From the NCBI GenBank assembly GCA_023409755.1, contig JAEYRA010000104.1:1-38350 (forward strand): a DNA stretch of 38,350 nt. The letters are read 5' to 3'. The notes beneath the pieces were generated by a model. The model ran no database searches, had not been told where the DNA came from, and was given only the letters and a program-made list of their open reading frames with translations. This DNA comes from Bacillota bacterium. Its GTDB lineage: Bacteria > Bacillota > Clostridia > Christensenellales > UMGS416. The position numbers were made by a program, and so were the translations under genes. Shown piece after piece: positions 7,984 to 14,643 of the stretch; within the stretch, counting starts at the first letter, position 1; every line of letters begins with the position of its first letter.

Positions 7984-8819
7984 GGGAGGTCTCGGCCCGG
8001 GCCATTGAGGAGAAGGTCTACGACTTGTGCCTGGAGGCCGGGCGGCGGCTGGAGGAACCGGCGGCCGAGGCGCTGCGCCGAGCGGCGGAGGAGGAGCAAT
8101 CCCCCCACGGGCGGGAGATGCTGCGCCAGCTGGTGGAGAACGTGACCGCGGCGGCGGAACTCAACCTGCCCCTGTGCCAGGATACCGGCATGGCTGTGGT
8201 GTTTGTGGATGTGGGGCAGGACGCGCACATCGTGGATGGCCTGCTGGGAGACGCGGTGAACGCCGGCGTGCGCCGCGCCTACCGCGATGGGCACTTCCGT
8301 GCGTCGGTGCTGACACCCCTTGCACGGGTGAACACCGGCGACAACACCCCGGCAGTGCTGCACACGCGCCTGGTGGCCGGCGCTCGTGTCACCATCACCG
8401 TGGCCCCCAAAGGCTTCGGCAGCGAGAACATGAGCCGCCTTGCCATGTTGACGCCATCGGCGGGCATCGAGGGGGTCAAGGACTTCGTGGTGGAGACGGT
8501 GCGTCTGGCCGGGGGCAACCCCTGCCCGCCGGTCGTGGTGGGCGTGGGCATCGGCGGTACCTTCGAGGGCTGCGCCGAGCTTGCCAAGCGGTCGTTGCTG
8601 CGGCCGTTGGGGCAGCCCTCGCCGGAGGATGAACTGGCCGCGCTGGAGCGGGAACTGCTTGCGCGCGTCAATGCGCTGGGCATCGGGCCCATGGGCCTGG
8701 GCGGGCGGGTCACGGCATTGGCCGTGCAAATCACCGCCGCCCACACCCACATTGCAGGCCTTCCCGTGGCCGTCAACATGCAGTGCCATTGTGCCCGTCA
8801 TGCGGCGGGGGAGGTGTGA
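7977..8819 (+). CDS. Class I fumarate hydratase / L(+)-tartrate dehydratase, alpha subunit
   Basis: Alpha chain (280 residues) of an oxygen-sensitive 4Fe-4S hydro-lyase; fumarase interconverts malate and fumarate, and the sister enzyme dehydrates L-tartrate to oxaloacetate. The three expected cluster ligands are present: C67 in LCQDTG, C183 in NPCPP and C199 in EGCAELAK, with the family run APKGFGSENMSRL between them. I chose the ATG at 7977, nine bases after GGGAGG, over a TTG at 7971. The beta subunit follows immediately. The two activities cannot be separated by eye. The sugar operon context makes a hydroxy-acid dehydration step plausible, but ordinary fumarase is the default. Confidence 0.9.
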   Translation: MLREVSARAIEEKVYDLCLEAGRRLEEPAAEALRRAAEEEQSPHGREMLRQLVENVTAAAELNLPLCQDTGMAVVFVDVGQDAHIVDGLLGDAVNAGVRRAYRDGHFRASVLTPLARVNTGDNTPAVLHTRLVAGARVTITVAPKGFGSENMSRLAMLTPSAGIEGVKDFVVETVRLAGGNPCPPVVVGVGIGGTFEGCAELAKRSLLRPLGQPSPEDELAALERELLARVNALGIGPMGLGGRVTALAVQITAAHTHIAGLPVAVNMQCHCARHAAGEV

Positions 8820-8820
8820 G

Positions 8821-9372
8821 ATGGTCCATCACCTGCACACGCCACTGACGGACGAGGCCATCGCGGCCATCCACGCCGGGGACACGGTCTATCTCACCGG
8901 CACCATCCTCACCGCACGGGACGCCGCCCACAAGCGGCTCATTGCCCTGCTGGAGAACGGTGAGCCGCTGCCGTATGACCTGCGGGACACCATCGTGTAT
9001 TACGCCGGGCCCTGCCCCGCGCCCGATGGACTGCCCATCGGTTCCTGCGGGCCCACCACATCGAGCCGCATGGATCGGTATGCCCCGCGGCTCATTGGCT
9101 TGGGCCAACGGGTCATGATTGGCAAGGGCCAGCGCTCGGCTGAGGTGAAGGCGGCCATCGTGTGCCACGGCGGGTTGTACCTCAGCGCCACGGGCGGCGC
9201 GGGGGCCCTCATTGCCCGGTGCGTGCGCTCGGCCCGGGTGCTGGCCTTTGCAGACCTGGGCACCGAGGCCGTTCGGGAGCTTAGCGTGGAGAACATGCCC
9301 CTCGTCGCGGCCATTGACTGCCGGGGCGACGACCTGTATGAGACCGGCCCGGCGGCCTTCCGCAGCCAATGA
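8821..9372 (+). CDS. Class I fumarate hydratase / L(+)-tartrate dehydratase, beta subunit
   Basis: Beta chain of 183 residues, corresponding to the C-terminal domain of single-chain class I fumarases. It shows LTDEAIAAIHAGDTVYLTGTILTARDAAHKRL, VYYAGPCPAP, the GPTTSSRMD segment that forms part of the substrate site, GKGQRS and the CHGGLYLSATGGAGAL loop. Length is normal for a separate beta subunit. The ATG at 8821 starts one base after the alpha stop and is preceded by GGGGGAGG inside the alpha gene. Its stop overlaps the next start (ATGA), so alpha, beta and the acetyltransferase are probably translated together. Confidence 0.9.
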   Translation: MVHHLHTPLTDEAIAAIHAGDTVYLTGTILTARDAAHKRLIALLENGEPLPYDLRDTIVYYAGPCPAPDGLPIGSCGPTTSSRMDRYAPRLIGLGQRVMIGKGQRSAEVKAAIVCHGGLYLSATGGAGALIARCVRSARVLAFADLGTEAVRELSVENMPLVAAIDCRGDDLYETGPAAFRSQ

Positions 9373-9881
9373 GGGCGGAGATGGACATCCGCCCGTTGGA
9401 GCAGGGTGATGCCGGGGCCGCCATGGCGCTGTACGCCGCCACGGTGGCGGCCATGCGTGCCGATGGGCACTTCCAGTGGAACGACACCTACCCCAACCGT
9501 GAAACGCTGGAGCGGGACATCGCGGCGGGAACGGCCTTTGGGGCCTGGCTGGTCGGTGAACTGGCCGGGCTCATTTCCGTGGACAGCAACCAGTCGCCGG
9601 AGTACGAACCCATTCCCTTCGCCTTTGGCGAGCCCATCCGGGTCGTGCACCGGCTGGCCATCCACCCGGCCTATCAACGGCAGGGCCTGTCATCGGCGCT
9701 CATGGATTTTGCCGAGGAGCGGGCACGGGCGGCGGGCTGCCGGGCCATGCGGCTGGACACCTGTGAGGACAACGGCCCGGCCCTGGCACTCTATCAGAAC
9801 CGTGGCTATGTGGTGCGGGGTACCTGTCACTTCCTGCCCCGGCCTTTTACGTTCATCGTCATGGAGAAGCAGCTGTACTAG
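9369..9881 (+). CDS. GNAT-family N-acetyltransferase
   Basis: Acetyl-CoA-dependent acetyltransferase, about 170 residues. GNAT motif A is RVVHRLAIHPAYQRQGLSSALM with the R/Q-x-x-G-x-S/A pyrophosphate loop, and the C-terminal NGPALALYQNRGYVVRGT is motif B. The N-terminal IRPLEQGD.GAAMALYAATVAAMRADG is typical of the family. The ATG at 9369 overlaps the previous stop (ATGA); an in-frame ATG at 9381 gives the conventional MDIRPL start, but GGAG abuts it, so the start is uncertain. The acceptor is unknown and may be unrelated to the catabolic genes upstream. Confidence 0.85.
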   Translation: MRAEMDIRPLEQGDAGAAMALYAATVAAMRADGHFQWNDTYPNRETLERDIAAGTAFGAWLVGELAGLISVDSNQSPEYEPIPFAFGEPIRVVHRLAIHPAYQRQGLSSALMDFAEERARAAGCRAMRLDTCEDNGPALALYQNRGYVVRGTCHFLPRPFTFIVMEKQLY

Positions 9882-9917
9882 AACACATCACGGGACCAAC
9901 CGACGGGAGGAACCGGC

Positions 9918-10829
9918 ATGGCAGACTGTGAGCGCTTTATACGAATGGCGGACGACGGAACGGAGATACAGTGCTGCCACTGGCCGCTGGAGGAGCCGCG
10001 TGCGGTAGTGGTGCTGGTGCATGGTATGGCCGAGCATGCCCTGCGCTACGACGCCTTTGCCCGGCGGTTGAATGAGGAGGGCTTTGCCGCGGCGGCCCTC
10101 AATCTGCGGGGCCATGGGCCCTTAGGGCAGGGTATCCGCGGCGATTTTGGCCCCGGCGGCTGGCGTGCGGTGGTGGAGGATGTGCACGGCCTGTGCCGCT
10201 GGGCGGGGGAGCGTTACCCCGGCCGACCGGTGGCGCTCTTCGGCCACTCCATGGGCGCCGTCGTCGCCATCGCGGCCATGGAGAGCTTTGGCAGTGAGCT
10301 GAGCGCGGTGGCTCTGTGCGGGGTCACGGTGGATCTGCCGGTGCGCCGCGTGGTGGCCCCCGCCATCGCCCGGATGTTGGGTGCACTGCAGGGCAGGCAG
10401 AAGCCATCGGCGGCGCTGAACGCCATGACCTTCGGTGCGTTCAACAAGCCGTTTTGCCCCGCTCGCACGCCCTTTGACTGGCTGAGCCGCGACCCGGCGG
10501 AGGTGGACAGTTATGCCGCTGACCCAGACTGCGGCTATGCCTGCACCCCGGCCCTCTACGAGCAGGTTGCCCGGATGCTGCTCTTCACCCTCCGGGGTGC
10601 CAATGTGGAGCGCATCCCCCGGGCGTTGCCCATTCTGCTCGTGTCCGGCGAGGAGGACCCCGTGGGCAACTTCGGCGACGCTGGCCGCGCCCTGCTGCGC
10701 CAGTACCAGCAGATGGGGCTGTGTGCAAGGCTCATTCTGTACCCCCAGGCCCGTCACGTGCTGCTGGGGGAGACCAACCGCGAAACGGTGATGAGCGATC
10801 TCATCGATTTTTTCCAGGACGCATTGTAG
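9918..10829 (+). CDS. Alpha/beta hydrolase, monoglyceride-lipase-like (serine aminopeptidase S33 type)
   Basis: Cytoplasmic alpha/beta hydrolase of 303 residues resembling bacterial monoacylglycerol lipases/lysophospholipases. The oxyanion HG lies in VLVHGMAEH (35-36). The nucleophile S111 lies in the elbow GHSMGA, the acid is probably D247 in SGEEDPVG and the base is H280 in ARHVLLGE, giving a complete triad. GGGAGGAACCGGC precedes the ATG. It is 36 bp after the acetyltransferase and is the last gene before a terminator, so it belongs to the operon by position. It might cleave an ester on the imported substrate, but a housekeeping lipid role is equally likely. Confidence 0.87.
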   Translation: MADCERFIRMADDGTEIQCCHWPLEEPRAVVVLVHGMAEHALRYDAFARRLNEEGFAAAALNLRGHGPLGQGIRGDFGPGGWRAVVEDVHGLCRWAGERYPGRPVALFGHSMGAVVAIAAMESFGSELSAVALCGVTVDLPVRRVVAPAIARMLGALQGRQKPSAALNAMTFGAFNKPFCPARTPFDWLSRDPAEVDSYAADPDCGYACTPALYEQVARMLLFTLRGANVERIPRALPILLVSGEEDPVGNFGDAGRALLRQYQQMGLCARLILYPQARHVLLGETNRETVMSDLIDFFQDAL

Positions 10830-10852
10830 CTCAATTACATAATTCGTACTGC

Positions 10853-10884
10853 CCCCGCGCACACTGTGTTGCGGGGTTGTTTGT
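10853..10884 (+). terminator. Terminator of the sugar operon
   Basis: CCCCGC and GCGGGG close a 12-nt loop and are followed by TTGTTTGT, 23 bp after the hydrolase stop. The rest of the gap to 10989 holds no gene and no promoter that I can support. Confidence 0.65.
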
Positions 10885-10989
10885 GTCGCCGTGGGTGACG
10901 CCAGCATGTTGGGTACGCTCCCCACTGTGACGGATCCGTTGAAATGTCAACAAATCTCTAATTCCGAGTATACATTTGGGGGCTCAATC

Positions 10990-11589
10990 ATGAGTATGAA
11001 CTTATACAACGCCATCGAACACCGCCGGTCCCACTACGCACTGGGGCGGGAGAAGGTCGTGGACATAGCTCGAGTGAAGGAGATTGTCGAGTTTGCCGTC
11101 AAACACGTGCCCTCGCCCTTCAACAGCCAGAGCGCACGGGTGGTGGTGCTGTTTGATGGTCAGTCCAACCGCCTGTGGGACATCACCAAGGAGACCCTGC
11201 GGCCCCTGGTGGCCGCCGAGGCCTTTGGTACCACCGAAGAGAAACTGAGAGGCTTTGCCGCCGGCTACGGTACCGTGCTGTTCTTTGAGGACCAGACTGT
11301 GGTGGAGAGCCTGCAGCGGGAGTTTGCCCTGTACAAGGATCACTTCCCCATCTGGTCGCTGCAATCCAACGGCATGCTGGAGTTCGCGGTGTGGACGGCG
11401 TTGGAAGCCGAGGGTCTGGGCGCGTCACTGCAGCATTACAACCCGCTCATTGACGACGCCGTACGGCGGGAGTGGAACCTGCCGGAGAGCTGGAAGCTGC
11501 TGGCTGAGATGCCCTTTGGCAAGCCCCTGGCCAACCCCGGCCCCAAGGACTTCCGTCCGGTGGCAGAGAGGGTGCTCTATTTCGGTTGA
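10990..11589 (+). CDS. Nitroreductase-family protein
   Basis: FMN-dependent nitroreductase-like flavoprotein of 199 residues. The N-terminus NLYNAIEHRRSHYALG is the family FMN-phosphate motif with paired arginines, followed by IVEFAVKHVPSPFNSQSARVVVL. The C-terminal part has MLEFAVWTALEAEGLGASLQHYNP and FGKPLANPGPKDF, close to the small HBN1/YdgI-type group. The ATG at 10990 is preceded by a G-rich site (GGGGGC); the frame upstream lacks coding character. It is transcribed alone. Physiological substrates of these enzymes are usually unknown. Confidence 0.87.
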   Translation: MSMNLYNAIEHRRSHYALGREKVVDIARVKEIVEFAVKHVPSPFNSQSARVVVLFDGQSNRLWDITKETLRPLVAAEAFGTTEEKLRGFAAGYGTVLFFEDQTVVESLQREFALYKDHFPIWSLQSNGMLEFAVWTALEAEGLGASLQHYNPLIDDAVRREWNLPESWKLLAEMPFGKPLANPGPKDFRPVAERVLYFG

Positions 11590-11626
11590 TGCTGGACGCC
11601 CGCAAGGCAGTTCTTATACATGGCAC

Positions 11627-11659
11627 GAAGTCCCGCTGATGGTACGTCCGCGGGACTTC
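11627..11659 (+). terminator. Hairpin after the nitroreductase gene, possible terminator
   Basis: A perfect 10-bp stem (GAAGTCCCGC / GCGGGACTTC) with a 13-nt loop, 37 bp after the stop codon. There is no T tract, so intrinsic termination is not assured. Confidence 0.45.
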
Positions 11660-11723
11660 TGCTGCATGGCGACGCTGCTGGGCGCGTGCGAATCCGGAAG
11701 GTTCGGTGTGTGCTAACGATCGC

Positions 11724-11752
11724 TTGACAATCCGATCGGATTAGCGTTATCC
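11724..11752 (+). promoter_or_regulatory. Sigma-A promoter of the GyrI-like gene
   Basis: Consensus TTGACA (11724-11729), a 17-nt spacer and TTATCC (11747-11752), about 40 bp before the start codon. The spacer is almost filled by a perfect palindrome. Confidence 0.65.
11729..11742. promoter_or_regulatory. Perfect 14-bp palindromic operator inside the promoter spacer
   Basis: AATCCGATCGGATT is its own reverse complement and lies between the -35 and -10. A dimer bound here (TetR-, MarR- or MerR-like) would block or remodel the promoter. The 17-nt spacer is normal, which fits simple repression better than MerR-style activation. No matching regulator gene is adjacent. Confidence 0.6.
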
Positions 11753-11793
11753 TGTGTTTCCTTTCGCCAACAGGCGAGGAGAGGAGGATCCCC

Positions 11794-12276
11794 ATGGTAA
11801 CCGTTCGTATGGAAAATCGCCCGGCATTTGCCGCCGTCGGGCGCAGTGTGTGGATCAGCGGGCAGGACAATGAGCAGTTTAGTGCGTTTTGGCAGCGGGC
11901 CGGGCAGGAGGGGTGGCTGGAGGAGCTGCAGGCGCTTGGCGGCGTGGGCCCTGCCACCGGCAGCGCGGTGTTCGGCGTCTCCCGGGTGGAGGACGACCCG
12001 GCCAACCGCGCCTTCCACTTCTTTATCGCCGCCGAGTGGGATGGCGACTGCCCCGCGGGGTTTGAGCGCTTCGTGGTGCCGGCGGCTCGCTGGGCGGTGT
12101 TTGCCAACAAGGGACCGCTGCCCCAGGCCCTGATTGACGCCGAAATGCACTGCTTCCTGGAGTGGCTGCCGGCCTCAGGCCTTGTGCATGCCGCCGCGCC
12201 CGAGTTGGAGGTCTACCCGCCCGATGGCTCGGTGGAGTTCTGGCTGCCAGTGGCCGCCGCTCATGTCGCCGACTGA
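11794..12276 (+). CDS. GyrI-like / AraC effector-binding-domain protein
   Basis: Stand-alone small-molecule-binding protein of 160 residues with the GyrI-like (SOUL/BmrR ligand domain) fold; relatives bind drugs or act as effector domains. Features are VRMENRPAFAAVGRSVWISG at the N-terminus, FHFFIAAEWDGDCPAGFERFVVPAARWAVF in the middle and a closing LEVYPPDGSVEFWLPV strand with the conserved ligand-region Glu. No DNA-binding domain is attached. GAGGAGAGGAGG precedes the ATG. The last codons and the stop lie inside an intergenic repeat copy (12255-12395), so the C-terminus (AAAHVAD) may be derived from it. A palindromic operator in its promoter suggests inducible expression. Confidence 0.8.
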   Translation: MVTVRMENRPAFAAVGRSVWISGQDNEQFSAFWQRAGQEGWLEELQALGGVGPATGSAVFGVSRVEDDPANRAFHFFIAAEWDGDCPAGFERFVVPAARWAVFANKGPLPQALIDAEMHCFLEWLPASGLVHAAAPELEVYPPDGSVEFWLPVAAAHVAD

Positions 12277-12395
12277 TCATAGACTGCAGCTCTTATGCGG
12301 GTTCCAAGGATACGTTGTGCCTGAGGGCGGGAGTGTGCTGTGAGCGTTCACATTCACCATTGTTTCCTCCCGCCGGATGAACCGGCGCTCGGCTC
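12255..12395 (-). repeat. Composite hairpin repeat, copy A
   Basis: On the minus strand it reads, in order: a hairpin with loop ATG-type TTCAT flanked by CGCCGG/CCGGCG (12371-12376 with 12382-12387), the conserved block around ACAACGTATCCTTGGAAC, then GATCAGTCGGCGACATGAGC. The same blocks in the same order occur at 21415-21673. It overlaps the 3' end of the GyrI-like gene, which it supplies with its stop codon, and fills the convergent gap before the kinase gene. Confidence 0.7.
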
Positions 12396-12430
12396 GCTTA
12401 CTAACTTTCTGGTTTGACCTTTGACAAGCT

Positions 12431-12462
12431 GAGAACGCCGGTGGCAGCCGGCGTTCTCTTTT
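12431..12462 (+). terminator. Strong intrinsic terminator of the GyrI-like transcript
   Basis: A perfect 11-bp stem (GAGAACGCCGG / CCGGCGTTCTC) with loop TGGCAG and then TTTT. It lies between the convergent GyrI-like and kinase genes. Confidence 0.85.
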
Positions 12463-12475
12463 AGGCAGAGGTGGG

Positions 12476-13864
12476 TCAATTGCGCGGCAGGGTGACGCGG
12501 AAGACGCTGCCCTGACCGGGCACACTCTCCGCCGTGATGGTGCCATGGTGTGCCTCCACGATGGAGCGGGCAATTGAGAGGCCGATGCCAGAGCCGCCGG
12601 TGGCCCGGCTGCGGGATTGGTCGGTGCGGTAGAACCGCTCAAAGATGAGGGGCAGGTCTTCCACCGCAATGCCGCAGCCGGTGTCTCGCACGGTGACGGC
12701 GGAGTCCCCATCCGCTTCCAGCGTGACGGAGCCGCCAGTGGGCGTGTGCTGCAGGGCGTTGGCGATGAGGTTGACAAGCACCTGGCTCATCTTGTCCTCG
12801 TCGGCTGTCACCCACGTCTCCTTCGGGTCAAAACGCAACTCCACCCCGGCGGCTTGGAACGCCCCCTCGAAGTTGGCGGCCAAGCGGCCCAACAGGGCAG
12901 AAAGGTTGACGCGGCCCAGCTTGAGCGTCAGCCCCTGGCTCTCGACTTGTGTCAGTCGTTCTAAATCACCCACCAGGGTGGAGAGCCGCAGCAACTCCTC
13001 GTGGCAGCTGCGCAGCCGGGCCGGCTCGGGCTGCCAGACGCCGTCAATCATGGCCTCCAGGTGGCTCTGCACGGTGGCCAGGGGGGTGCGCAGCTCGTGG
13101 GCTACATCGGCGGTCAGCCGCCGGCGCAGCGCTTCCTGCCGCCCCAGCGTCTCGGCCAAGCGGTTGATCGTTTCGGTCAGCTCCGCCGTCTCCCGGGTGG
13201 TGGCGGGTTCCTGCACCCGCACATCGAGATGCCCGGAGGCGATTTGTTGGGCAGCGGCGCTGACCTGCCGCAGGGGGCGGGACAGGCGCCGTGCCATCCA
13301 GATGCCCAGGGCGGCCGACCCCAACAGGGCCGCCAGCGCCACCCAGCCCAGCAGGGCGTTGAGGGTGTCGAGGAAGGCCACGTCGCTGTCGCTGAAGTAG
13401 TAGGGGCCGTAATACCCCACCACGGCCGTGCCCACCGTTTGGCCATCCACCGCCAGGGGGGAGCGCTGCTCGGTGTACCCGCCCTGGAAGATGGGGGAGC
13501 GGCCCGCCATGTTCTGGGCCATATTGCGAAGCAGGGCGGCACACATGCCGCTGTTGTGCTGCTGGGCATCCCATACGGCGTGGCCGGCGGTGTCCTCCAC
13601 CCGCAGGATGAGCCCTTGCTCCAGCGCACTCATGCCGATGGACTCCAGCGTCACCGTGTCCCACCCGCCGTTCCAGGCGTGGTAATTGGCCGCCAGAAGA
13701 TTCAGCGTCTGGTCGATGGTTCGCTGCTGCTTTGCCATCACATAGTTGGTAAACTGCCGGTTGAGCAGCACATTGGCGAGCCCGGCCACCAGCAGCAGCA
13801 CCAGCAAGGTGTTGAGCAGGAAGGCAGCGGTCAGCTTGCTTCTCAGGCTGTGGGTGTGCGTCAT
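12476..13864 (-). CDS. Two-component sensor histidine kinase
   Basis: Membrane histidine kinase of 462 residues. Transmembrane helices lie at about 11-33 and 167-190 and enclose a roughly 130-residue extracytoplasmic sensor. A HAMP linker follows (about 190-243), then the H-box with phospho-accepting H256 in ADVAHELRTPLA, the N-box NLIANALQHT, the G1 box VRDTGCGI, the F-box IFERFYRTD and the G2 box GGSGIGLSIA. All catalytic motifs are intact. Its ATG overlaps the stop of the response-regulator gene (ATGA), so both proteins are coupled. The signal is unknown; the upstream metal-binding membrane protein suggests copper or another soft metal, or envelope redox state. Confidence 0.93.
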   Translation of the reverse strand: MTHTHSLRSKLTAAFLLNTLLVLLLVAGLANVLLNRQFTNYVMAKQQRTIDQTLNLLAANYHAWNGGWDTVTLESIGMSALEQGLILRVEDTAGHAVWDAQQHNSGMCAALLRNMAQNMAGRSPIFQGGYTEQRSPLAVDGQTVGTAVVGYYGPYYFSDSDVAFLDTLNALLGWVALAALLGSAALGIWMARRLSRPLRQVSAAAQQIASGHLDVRVQEPATTRETAELTETINRLAETLGRQEALRRRLTADVAHELRTPLATVQSHLEAMIDGVWQPEPARLRSCHEELLRLSTLVGDLERLTQVESQGLTLKLGRVNLSALLGRLAANFEGAFQAAGVELRFDPKETWVTADEDKMSQVLVNLIANALQHTPTGGSVTLEADGDSAVTVRDTGCGIAVEDLPLIFERFYRTDQSRSRATGGSGIGLSIARSIVEAHHGTITAESVPGQGSVFRVTLPRN

Positions 13865-14565
13865 GGGTTTTCCCCCACAAACTTGTAGCCCGCTCCATAC
13901 ACCGTCAGCAGGTAACGCGGGTTCTTTGGGTCATTCTCCAGCTTTTGCCGCAGGTTTTTGATGTGGGTGTCAATCACACGGTCATAGCCTTCCGACTCGC
14001 CCCCCAGGGCAAAGGTGAGCAGTTCATCACGCGTGAACACGCGGGAGGGCCGCCGCGCCAGCGTCACCAGGAGGCTAAACTCGGCGGGGGTCAGCGGCAC
14101 GGCCATGCCGGCCTTGCGCACCTCGTGCCGGGCGCTGTCGATGGTGAGGTCGCCGCCGGCGCACACGATGATGGGGGCGTCGGGGGACAAGCCCCCGGCG
14201 GAACGGCGGAGCACCGCCTCCACCCTGGCCACCAGCTGCCGGGGGCTGAAGGGCTTGGTCACATAGTCATCCGCACCCAGCGACAAGCCGCGCAGCACGC
14301 TTTCTTCCTCCGCCCGGGCCGTCAGCAGGATGACAGGCGTGTCGGACTGTCGGCGGATGGCGCGGCAGACCTCCTCGCCGGAGAGATCGGGCAGCATCAG
14401 ATCCAGCACGACCAACAACGGCGTGTGGCGCTGGATTTGTTCCAACGCCTGCCTGCCGGTGGATGCGGCCACTACCTGGTAGCCCGCACGCTCCAGGTAG
14501 GAGGCAACCACCTCGATGATCTTCGGCTCATCATCCACGACGAGTATGGTGGGGGATGGGGTCAT
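13861..14565 (-). CDS. OmpR/PhoB-family response regulator
   Basis: DNA-binding response regulator of 234 residues. The receiver domain has the acidic pair DDE near residue 11, phospho-acceptor D55 in LLVVLDLMLP, the conserved Thr in ILLTARAEE and the Lys in DDYVTKPFSP. The C-terminal winged helix (about 135-232) shows LTPAEFSLLVTLARRPSRVFTRDELL and VIDTHIKNLRQKLE. AAGGAG precedes the ATG. It is co-directional with and 78 bp downstream of the HMA-SafE-cupredoxin gene, with the kinase directly following. It probably regulates that membrane gene and itself; no operator repeat was identified. Confidence 0.93.
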   Translation of the reverse strand: MTPSPTILVVDDEPKIIEVVASYLERAGYQVVAASTGRQALEQIQRHTPLLVVLDLMLPDLSGEEVCRAIRRQSDTPVILLTARAEEESVLRGLSLGADDYVTKPFSPRQLVARVEAVLRRSAGGLSPDAPIIVCAGGDLTIDSARHEVRKAGMAVPLTPAEFSLLVTLARRPSRVFTRDELLTFALGGESEGYDRVIDTHIKNLRQKLENDPKNPRYLLTVYGAGYKFVGENP

Positions 14566-14643
14566 GTCAGCACTCCTTTGCCGGGCAGCTGGTTGGGGAC
14601 GGCACTATCGTTCCCCGCTGCCTTCCATTATACAGGAGATGGC

